Origin: Chitinophagaceae bacterium
GTDB lineage: Bacteria; Bacteroidota; Bacteroidia; Chitinophagales; Chitinophagaceae
Length of the DNA: 10,985 nt
NCBI GenBank assembly: GCA_025924755.1
Contig: JAICHT010000102.1
Location: 1 to 10,985, forward strand
Direction: 5' to 3'
The translations under genes were made by a program, and so were the position numbers. Below are positions 1-5,539 of this stretch, one piece after another. How positions within the stretch are numbered: the first letter of the stretch is position 1; the number at the start of each line of letters is the position of its first letter. Below the pieces are notes generated by a model that saw only the letters and a list, made by a program, of their open reading frames with translations, made no database searches and had not been told where the DNA came from.

Positions 1-255
1 CTAAGTGATGTAGAAAGCGGCTTGAGCAATAAAATAAAAGCCGATAAACATTTTGACGCCAAGCAATTGGAATGGAAACTGCAACTGGCCATACAGCAAC
101 TGCCTGAAAAACAGCGCCTTGTTTTTAACCTTAGGTATTATGATGAAATGCCGTACGAACAAATGAGCAAAGTGCTGGATACCAGTGAAGGTGCATTAAA
201 AGCCAGTTACCATCATGCGGTAAAAAAAGTTGAAGAATACATTATCAATCGTTAA
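1..255 (+). CDS. ECF-type RNA polymerase sigma factor, C-terminal part (5' end outside window)
   Basis: The reading frame is open from base 1 and ends at the TAA at 253-255, so only the last 84 codons are present. The visible part is sigma region 4: an LPEKQRLVFNLRYYDEMPY segment, then a helix-turn-helix (EQMSKVLDTSEGALKASYHH) that in this family contacts the -35 promoter element, then a short basic tail. The order 'LPEKQR..F.LRYY...Y..(I/M)...L..SEGALKASYHHA' is typical of Bacteroidota ECF sigma factors. Region 2 must lie upstream of the window. The in-frame TTG at 22 is an internal codon, not a convincing start. It is followed after 33 bases by a same-strand gene for a membrane protein that is a likely anti-sigma factor, so the product probably directs an envelope-linked regulon. 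The family call is firm; the regulon is unknown. Confidence 0.9.
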   Translation, partial: LSDVESGLSNKIKADKHFDAKQLEWKLQLAIQQLPEKQRLVFNLRYYDEMPYEQMSKVLDTSEGALKASYHHAVKKVEEYIINR

Positions 256-288
256 ACTATCCATACCAAAAAACGTCTTATTGCATAC

Positions 289-1038
289 ATGAACCACAGT
301 TCCACTATATATGAAGAATTGAAAGAGTTAAATAGCAGTTTGGGTATTGAAAAAGCAAACCCGTATACCGTACCGGATGCCTATTTTGAAAACTTACCGG
401 CTGCTATACTGGCTAAAGTAAAGTTGCAGCAACCTGCCGGCAACGAAGAATTACAAACACTTTCGCCATTGCTGGCCTCGCTTTCACGCAAAATGCCTTA
501 TAGTGTTCCCGATAATTATTTTAACGAAACGGCCACTATAGCAACCAGTTTAATACAAGAAGAAGTTTTACCTGCAACCATGGCAACTCTTAGCAGACAA
601 GCTCCTTATAGCGTGCCTGATGGTTATTTCGAAAATTTACCGGGTCAAATTTTAGCTAAGGTATCGAAGCCGCAAAGCAAGGTAATTTCATTTGATAGCA
701 GAAGATGGATGCGCTATGCTTCTGCAGCGATCATTACAGGTGCCATTGCTTTAGGCAGCATCTTTTATTTTGCAGGCAATAGCAATAATACCTCCGGTAT
801 TGATCCCGTAAAACATCCTTACCAATGGGTAGCCAGCAAGCTTAAAAATGTAAGCAATAGCGACCTGGAAGAATTTATCAATACTACCGATGCCTCCGCT
901 GCGCATATGCAGCAAACCGCCAGCAATTCCAACTCAGGAAAAGAGGTGCGTAAAATGCTTACCGATGTATCTACCAGCGAACTGGACAATTTTTTAAATG
1001 ATGTGCCCACCGATAACGACGAGGCGACAATTAACTAA
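289..1038 (+). CDS. Single-pass membrane protein with three PYxVPDxYFE repeats, likely anti-sigma factor
   Basis: I do not recognise a named family. The 249-residue protein has a hydrophilic N-terminal half (1-140), one membrane segment at about 142-162 (YASAAIITGAIALGSIFYFA) and a polar C-terminal part of about 87 residues. The basic residues just before the membrane segment (SRRWMR) suggest the N-terminal half is cytoplasmic. That half contains three copies of a motif: PYTVPDAYFENLP at 25-37, PYSVPDNYFNE at 70-80 and PYSVPDGYFENLP at 106-118; the first and third continue into ILAKV. The C-terminal part holds a second repeat pair, V-S-x-S-(D/E)-L-(D/E)-x-F-(I/L)-N, at about 188-198 and 227-237. 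Its position directly after an ECF sigma gene and before a secreted Spy-like gene suggests an anti-sigma factor or transducer. From memory, related VPxxYFE proteins are common next to Bacteroidota sigma factors. No classical zinc-binding anti-sigma (ZAS) motif is present. Confidence 0.75.
   Translation: MNHSSTIYEELKELNSSLGIEKANPYTVPDAYFENLPAAILAKVKLQQPAGNEELQTLSPLLASLSRKMPYSVPDNYFNETATIATSLIQEEVLPATMATLSRQAPYSVPDGYFENLPGQILAKVSKPQSKVISFDSRRWMRYASAAIITGAIALGSIFYFAGNSNNTSGIDPVKHPYQWVASKLKNVSNSDLEEFINTTDASAAHMQQTASNSNSGKEVRKMLTDVSTSELDNFLNDVPTDNDEATIN
361..663 (+). repeat. Three copies of a PYxVPDxYFE protein repeat
   Basis: Copies lie at 361-420, 496-528 and 604-663. Copies 1 and 3 match over 20 residues (pattern PY-x-VPD-x-YFENLP-x-x-ILAKV). 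Copy 2 keeps PYSVPD-x-YF and then diverges. The copies are not identical in DNA, so this is an old protein-level repeat rather than a recent duplication. Spacing between copies is 45 and 36 residues. Confidence 0.85.
841..999 (+). repeat. Two copies of a VSxSxLxxFxN motif in the predicted periplasmic tail
   Basis: Residues 185-198 (LKNVSNSDLEEFIN, bases 841-882) and 224-237 (LTDVSTSELDNFLN, bases 958-999) share eight identities in 14 positions plus conservative changes (D/E, I/L). They sit C-terminal to the membrane segment, on the opposite side of the membrane from the PYxVPDxYFE copies if the predicted topology holds. Confidence 0.7.
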
Positions 1039-1042
1039 GGAA
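1037..1042 (+). promoter_or_regulatory. Ribosome binding site overlapping the upstream stop codon
   Basis: An AAGGAA sequence overlaps the TAA stop (1036-1038) of the membrane protein gene and lies 4 bases before the ATG at 1047. Clear Shine-Dalgarno sequences are uncommon in this window, and this one supports both the ATG choice and translational coupling of the two genes. Confidence 0.55.
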
Positions 1043-1046
1043 ACTT

Positions 1047-1469
1047 ATGAAGAGAATTTTATACCTACTCAGCTTCTTTTTTATTATTACAGCCCATGCC
1101 CAAGACGATAGTGCAAACGGCGGTGGCAAAGTAAGAGAACGCATGCAGGAATACCTTCAAAAAAAATTAGATCTTTCAGGTGATGAAGTGCAAAAGTTCG
1201 GGCCCGTGTTTTTAAATTATTTTAATGATTTAAGAAAAACCACACAGCAATACAAAGACGACCGGCTGGTACAGCAACAAAAAGTAGCCGATTTAAAACT
1301 GCATTACCGCGATCAGTTTAAAGATATTATGGGAGAAAAGCGCAGTAATGATATGTTTAACTACGAACGTGATTTTATTAATGAAGTAAAAAAGCTGCGC
1401 CAGGAACGTTTACAAAACCAACCCGATATTGCACGGCCAAATAAAAAAGATAATGGCCTGTTGCATTAA
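1047..1469 (+). CDS. Small secreted helical protein, Spy/CpxP-like periplasmic sensor candidate
   Basis: The 140-residue product starts with a signal peptide (MKRILYLLSFFFIITAHA, likely cleaved after A18 before QDD). The mature part is almost entirely charged and predicted helical from about 28 to 122. The segment LDLSGDEVQKFGPVFLNYF at 41-59 has the shape of the LTxxQ motif region of Spy/CpxP-type proteins (an L-(T/S)-x-x-(E/Q) helix start followed by hydrophobic residues), with long basic-acidic helices and a polar tail after it. Spy/CpxP proteins are periplasmic chaperones or stress sensors that feed back on envelope regulators. Here the gene starts 8 bases after the likely anti-sigma gene, so a role as extracytoplasmic partner of that protein is reasonable. 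The family match is by pattern only; a simple secreted hypothetical protein remains possible. Confidence 0.7.
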   Translation: MKRILYLLSFFFIITAHAQDDSANGGGKVRERMQEYLQKKLDLSGDEVQKFGPVFLNYFNDLRKTTQQYKDDRLVQQQKVADLKLHYRDQFKDIMGEKRSNDMFNYERDFINEVKKLRQERLQNQPDIARPNKKDNGLLH

Positions 1470-1515
1470 AAGACATTTTAAAATATATTTGAACTAGTGT
1501 TTTTCATAAGTTAGC

Positions 1516-1556
1516 ATGGTCGGCCCGATATATATTGAGCCGGCCATTTTATTTAT
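1516..1556 (+). terminator. Rho-independent terminator closing the sigma-factor cassette
   Basis: The arms 1516-1524 (ATGGTCGGC) and 1539-1547 (GCCGGCCAT) form a 9-bp stem with one G-T wobble and a 14-base loop, followed by TTTTATTTAT. The T tract follows the stem only on the + strand. The tail overlaps the last codons of the converging DinB-family gene, whose stop is at 1549-1551. Confidence 0.7.
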
Positions 1557-2031
1557 ACTCACTTTTAAGCAACTTTGATATATAAGCTATCTGGCCCAGG
1601 TGGTAAATATCATGTTGAATAATGCCATTCAATAACTTTCTGTACGTATAATCTCTGCCCGCTACTCTTATATCCAGCAGTTCATCTTTTAGTGGATCAA
1701 TAATAGCTATTAATTCTATTTGGGTTTTGTGCAGTTGCTTCATTGCCTGCAGCCATAAGCTTTTATTGGTATGATCTAACGGTTGCCAATCTTTTACTTC
1801 AAAACTCTCTACCTGCTGTTGGGCATCTGTACGCAATCGGCGTATAACAAAAAGCCGCCAATTAATGATATGTTCTACCAATTCTAAAATGCTGTGCTGG
1901 TTTTTATATTTTTCGAATGCAGTGTGTTCATCAACCTGGCTTAATAGTGCGGTCATTGACTTTCCAAACCAGGGATCGCCATCATACGCATCTTTTAAAC
2001 TTTCTGCTATTTTTAAAACTTCAGTATTCAT
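1549..2031 (-). CDS. DinB-superfamily protein (putative metal-dependent)
   Basis: The 160-residue product has the four-helix layout of the DinB/YfiT-like superfamily. The three histidines that normally bind a divalent metal are in place: H54 in LVEHIINWR, and H140 and H144 in IIQHDIYHLGQIAY, the family's most recognisable C-terminal signature. Members include thiol transferases and many proteins of unknown role, often expanded in Bacteroidota; the substrate cannot be read from the sequence. The start ATG (complement of 2029-2031) fits the family length of 150-170 residues. It lies 69 bases downstream of carB on the same strand, with no T-rich terminator between them, so read-through from carB is possible. 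It converges with the sigma-factor cassette, whose terminator tail overlaps its 3' end. Confidence 0.85.
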   Translation of the reverse strand: MNTEVLKIAESLKDAYDGDPWFGKSMTALLSQVDEHTAFEKYKNQHSILELVEHIINWRLFVIRRLRTDAQQQVESFEVKDWQPLDHTNKSLWLQAMKQLHKTQIELIAIIDPLKDELLDIRVAGRDYTYRKLLNGIIQHDIYHLGQIAYISKLLKSEYK

Positions 2032-2041
2032 TGTAATATCC

Positions 2042-2081
2042 TGCTGCGTTAATAGCGGTTAAACTTTTTAATAATGCAGCA
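2042..2081. repeat. Imperfect inverted repeat between carB and the DinB-family gene
   Basis: TGCTGCGTTA (2042-2051) and TAATGCAGCA (2072-2081) can pair over 10 bases with one G-T wobble on the + strand (an A-C mismatch on the - strand), with a 20-base loop. No T tract follows on the - strand, so it does not look like a terminator for carB. It sits 11 bases upstream of the DinB-family start and could be a regulatory or chance structure. Confidence 0.35.
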
Positions 2082-2100
2082 TACAAAAATGAATTTTCAA

Positions 2101-4923
2101 TTATTTACTTAAGTACATACTTCTGTCTTTATACAGCTGCCTGAAATAAGGATCCCTCAAATCTTTGATAAAGCGTATGGCTTCGCCGGTACTTTTCATT
2201 TCCGGCCCCAACTCTTTATTTACATTCGGAAATTTATTGAAGCTAAACACCGGTTCTTTTATGGCAAAGCCTTTCAGCTTTTTCTCAAAAGTAAAATCTG
2301 CCAGTTTATTTGCGCCCAGCATTATTTTGGTAGCAACGTTCAGGTAAGGAATGCCGTAGGCTTTTGCAATAAAAGGCGTGGTACGGGAGGCTCTGGGGTT
2401 GGCTTCAATTACATATACTTTATCATTTTTAATAGCAAACTGGATATTGATTAGCCCTTTGATGTTTAAAGCCCGGGCTATCTTCTCGGCATAATGCTCC
2501 ATGGTGGTTACTACCAGCGGCGTTAAATTAAAGGCAGGTAATACCGCATTACTATCACCGCTATGAATGCCCGCCGGCTCTATATGCTCCATCACACCCA
2601 TTACATGAAAGTCGTCTCCATCAAATATGGCATCAATTTCAGCCTCCTGGCACCGGTCTAAAAAATGATCAATTAATATTTTGTTGTTCGGTATATGCTT
2701 AAGCAAGCTGATTACTGCTTTTTCTACCTCGTCATCATTAATTACAATACGCATGCGCTGGCCACCCAATACATAGCTGGGACGTACCAGTACCGGATAT
2801 CCTACTTTTTTTGCTACGTCAACCGCTTCATCTACCGTATAGGCGGTTCCATATTCAGGATAAGGAATATTCAGATCTTTCAGCATATCGCTAAACCGGC
2901 CCCGGTCTTCGGCAATATCCATATTATCGAAAGAAGTACCGATAATCTTAATACCTTTTTCATGTAAACGTTCGGCCAGTTTTAATGCGGTTTGCCCACC
3001 TAACTGCACAATCACACCTTCCGGCTTTTCGAGTTCCACAATTTCCCACAGGTGCTCCCAATATACCGGTTCAAAATAAAGTTTGTCGGCAATATCAAAG
3101 TCGGTGGAAACGGTTTCCGGGTTGCAATTGACCATAATGGCTTCATATCCGCACTCTTTAATAGCCATCAACCCATGCACACAGCAATAGTCAAACTCAA
3201 TACCCTGGCCTATCCGGTTAGGGCCGCTGCCCAAAACAATTACTTTCTTTTTATCAGAAACCTTGCTTTCGTTGGTATGACCTTCTTCGAAAGTAGAATA
3301 GAAATAAGGAGTTTTTGCTTCAAACTCGGCACTGCAGGTATCTACCATTTTATATACACGGGTAATGCCGGCCGCTTTCCGCTTCTCATAAATTTCGTCT
3401 TCAGTGCCATCCTGGATAATACGGCTGATTTGCTCATCACTAAAGCCGTTGGCCTTGGCTTCTTTTAATAAATCAAGCGGCAAATCTTCCAGCCAATATT
3501 TTTCCAATTTTTTTTCTATAGAACAGATTTTTTGTATCTCGTAAAGAAACCAGCGGTCGATGCCGGTAACTTTGGCAATAGTATTGACACTAACGCCCAA
3601 CATCAACGCGTCTTTTATCCGAAAGATGCGATCCCATTTCGGCACCTTAATATATTCAATCAGTTCTTCGGCTTTCATCTGGCTTTTGCCATAATATCCT
3701 AAACCTACTGCATTATTTTCCAGGCTTTGACACGCTTTTTGTACGGCTTCGGTAAAACTTCTGCCAATGGCCATCACCTCGCCTACGCTTTTCATTTGCA
3801 GCCCTAGCGTATCGTTGGCACCTTTAAACTTATCAAAGTTCCAGCGCGGAATTTTTACAATCACATAATCCAGCGCCGGTTCAAAATAGGCCGATGTGGT
3901 TTTTGTTATTTGATTTTGCAATTCATCCAGCGTATAGCCGATGGCCAGTTTAGCAGCAACTTTTGCAATAGGATAACCGGTAGCTTTGGATGCCAGCGCC
4001 GAGGAGCGGCTTACCCGCGGGTTGATTTCGATAGCAATCAGTTCTTCTGTGTCGGGGTTTAAGGAAAACTGCACATTGCAACCACCGGCGAAATTGCCAA
4101 GATCACGCATCATACGGATAGCGGTATTGCGCATTAACTGAAAAGCCGTATCGCTCAGCGTCATACCGGGCGCTACCGTAATAGAATCGCCGGTATGAAT
4201 GCCCATGGGGTCAAAGTTTTCTACGGTGCAAATAATTACTACATTATCATTGGCGTCCCGCAACAATTCCAATTCAAATTCCTTCCAGCCCAATACTGCT
4301 TTTTCTACCAGCACTTCGTGTATGGGAGAGGCTTGCAGGCCACGTGTCAACGCTTCATCCAGTTCACTGGCATCGTGTACAAAACCGCCGCCCGTACCAC
4401 CCAGCGTAAACGATGGACGAATAACCAATGGAAAACCGATTTCCTGCGCAAATTCTTTTCCTTCTAAAAAAGAGTTCGCGGTTTTAGCTGGCGCTACCGG
4501 TATGCCTAACCGTATCATCCACTGCCGAAATTTTTCCCGGTCTTCGGCTTTGTCAATGGCTTTAATATCCACGCCTATAAGCCGCACGCCATATTTTTCC
4601 CATATCCCTAAGTCTTCTGCTTCCTTGGCCAGGTTCAGTGCTGTTTGCCCGCCCATGGTCGGTAATATGGCATCTACTTTATTTTCCTGCAATATTTGTT
4701 CAATACTTTCCACAGTTAATGGCAGCAGGTACACTTTATCTGCCATTAACGGGTCGGTCATAATAGTAGCGGGGTTACTATTTATCAGCAATACTTCTAT
4801 TCCTTCTTCGCGCAGGCTTCGTGCAGCCTGCGTACCGGCATAATCAAACTCGCAAGCCTGACCAATAATAATAGGACCCGAACCAATAATTAAAACTGAT
4901 TTTATAGAAGTATCTTTTGGCAT
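2101..4923 (-). CDS. carB: Carbamoyl-phosphate synthase large subunit, without C-terminal allosteric domain
   Basis: This subunit makes carbamoyl phosphate from ammonia (delivered by the CarA glutaminase), bicarbonate and two ATP, feeding pyrimidine and arginine synthesis. The 940-residue product has both ATP-grasp halves: N-terminal carboxyphosphate half at about 1-400 and carbamoyl-phosphate half at about 557-920, joined by an oligomerisation region. Visible motifs are the N-terminal GSGPIIIGQACEFDYAG, R129, R169, the GGTGGG loop at 175-180 and the E299-I-N301-PR metal site. The second half repeats them: GSGPNRIGQGIEFDY at 565-579, R674, R714, and E840-A-N842-PR. The usual enzyme is about 1070 residues. 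This one stops about 30 residues after GPEMKSTGE (906-914), so the MGS-like domain that binds UMP/ornithine in E. coli is absent, with no frameshift visible. From memory, short CarB forms are common in Flavobacteriia and relatives. No carA gene is in the window. Confidence 0.97.
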   Translation of the reverse strand: MPKDTSIKSVLIIGSGPIIIGQACEFDYAGTQAARSLREEGIEVLLINSNPATIMTDPLMADKVYLLPLTVESIEQILQENKVDAILPTMGGQTALNLAKEAEDLGIWEKYGVRLIGVDIKAIDKAEDREKFRQWMIRLGIPVAPAKTANSFLEGKEFAQEIGFPLVIRPSFTLGGTGGGFVHDASELDEALTRGLQASPIHEVLVEKAVLGWKEFELELLRDANDNVVIICTVENFDPMGIHTGDSITVAPGMTLSDTAFQLMRNTAIRMMRDLGNFAGGCNVQFSLNPDTEELIAIEINPRVSRSSALASKATGYPIAKVAAKLAIGYTLDELQNQITKTTSAYFEPALDYVIVKIPRWNFDKFKGANDTLGLQMKSVGEVMAIGRSFTEAVQKACQSLENNAVGLGYYGKSQMKAEELIEYIKVPKWDRIFRIKDALMLGVSVNTIAKVTGIDRWFLYEIQKICSIEKKLEKYWLEDLPLDLLKEAKANGFSDEQISRIIQDGTEDEIYEKRKAAGITRVYKMVDTCSAEFEAKTPYFYSTFEEGHTNESKVSDKKKVIVLGSGPNRIGQGIEFDYCCVHGLMAIKECGYEAIMVNCNPETVSTDFDIADKLYFEPVYWEHLWEIVELEKPEGVIVQLGGQTALKLAERLHEKGIKIIGTSFDNMDIAEDRGRFSDMLKDLNIPYPEYGTAYTVDEAVDVAKKVGYPVLVRPSYVLGGQRMRIVINDDEVEKAVISLLKHIPNNKILIDHFLDRCQEAEIDAIFDGDDFHVMGVMEHIEPAGIHSGDSNAVLPAFNLTPLVVTTMEHYAEKIARALNIKGLINIQFAIKNDKVYVIEANPRASRTTPFIAKAYGIPYLNVATKIMLGANKLADFTFEKKLKGFAIKEPVFSFNKFPNVNKELGPEMKSTGEAIRFIKDLRDPYFRQLYKDRSMYLSK

Positions 4924-4984
4924 TTTTGAAGATTAAAAGTAAAATGTAATATGCGCAGCCTGATTCATTTTTATGTTTGAATTT

Positions 4985-5002
4985 TGACATTTGCATTTGT
5001 CA
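4985..5002. promoter_or_regulatory. TGACA-N8-TGTCA inverted repeat upstream of carB
   Basis: Perfect 5-base inverted arms (4985-4989 and 4998-5002) flank 8 AT-rich bases, an operator-like geometry, about 62 bases before the carB ATG. It could be a regulator site for carB, but short arms of this kind also arise by chance and no regulator gene is near. No clear Bacteroidota promoter (TTTG-N19-TAnnTTTG) could be fitted here. Confidence 0.25.
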
Positions 5003-5008
5003 GGGCAT

Positions 5009-5034
5009 AAAAAACCCAGACGTTTGTCTGGGTT
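5009..5034 (-). terminator. Rho-independent terminator after the YtxH-like gene
   Basis: AACCCAGAC (5013-5021) and GTCTGGGTT (5026-5034) form a perfect 9-bp stem with a 4-base loop. On the - strand it is followed by a T tract (six A on the + strand at 5009-5014), placing it 78 bases downstream of the YtxH-like gene and 86 bases upstream of carB. It should separate the two transcription units. A further 9-bp outer pairing is possible between 4987-4995 and 5034-5042. Confidence 0.8.
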
Positions 5035-5111
5035 GCAAATGTAATGATTGAGATTGTTTTTTTGACAATTTCTAATTTATCAATCTCTTAAAGTTCAATA
5101 TGCAATTGACA

Positions 5112-5426
5112 TCAGGCTACAGGTGGCGTATCTGTACCTACGTCGGCCTTAGCGGCATTTCCTTTAAAAATATTATTCATGAATTCTTCCACCTTTGGCA
5201 TATGCTCTTTCAAAGCATCGCTGCCTTTGGTTTTTAATTCATTAAAATAATCCATAGCCTGCCCTTCTGCATTCATAGCCTGGTCTTTTAATTTAGTAGC
5301 TTTCTCTTTTAGCGTTGCTGCCATTTTTTCTTTTTCTTCATCGGTCATATTCATATACTTGTAAGCGCCAAAAGCTGCGGCTGCGCCCAGTAAAAAAGTA
5401 GCCAGATGCTTATTATTTACACTCAT
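5112..5426 (-). CDS. Small membrane-anchored YtxH-like protein
   Basis: The 104-residue product has one hydrophobic segment near its N-terminus (about 8-22, LATFLLGAAAAFGAY), then a charged, Lys/Glu/Ala/Met-rich helical stretch (29-90) and a loose polar tail ending in PPVA. This 'glycine/alanine-rich membrane anchor plus amphipathic helix' layout is that of YtxH-domain and gas-vesicle-like general stress proteins, which have no established biochemical function. The segment follows the start immediately and lacks a signal-peptidase site, so it is probably an anchor rather than a cleaved signal. It is transcribed alone: a strong terminator lies 3' of it and the M23 peptidase gene diverges 5' of it. 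The 113-base divergent gap holds a TATAAT on its strand (complement of 5478-5483), but no matching upstream element. The gene is credible; the family label is tentative. Confidence 0.7.
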   Translation of the reverse strand: MSVNNKHLATFLLGAAAAFGAYKYMNMTDEEKEKMAATLKEKATKLKDQAMNAEGQAMDYFNELKTKGSDALKEHMPKVEEFMNNIFKGNAAKADVGTDTPPVA

Positions 5427-5539
5427 AATTTTTATAGTTTATTAATTAAAAAATCTACACTTACTAACTTAGCAATTATTATACCCGCCTTAAAGGCGAA
5501 ATAGTGAGTGACAAAAGTTCATCCTAAGAATTACAATAC

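Noticed and set aside
4199..4843. Long open frame (214 codons) on the + strand opposite carB.
   Set aside because: It lies wholly inside a well-conserved carB; its product is Ser/Pro/Asn-rich with no recognisable motif, as expected for a shadow frame.
5486..5498. Small palindrome CGCCTT-A-AAGGCG in the divergent gap before the M23 gene.
   Set aside because: Only 6-base arms with one central base, no T tract and no second copy; too short to call an operator or terminator.
5478..5515. Possible promoter for the YtxH-like gene: TATAAT (complement of 5478-5483) and TTTG (complement of 5512-5515).
   Set aside because: The two elements are too far apart for either the E. coli or the Bacteroidota arrangement; with 19-base spacing the -7 position reads TAAGGCGG.
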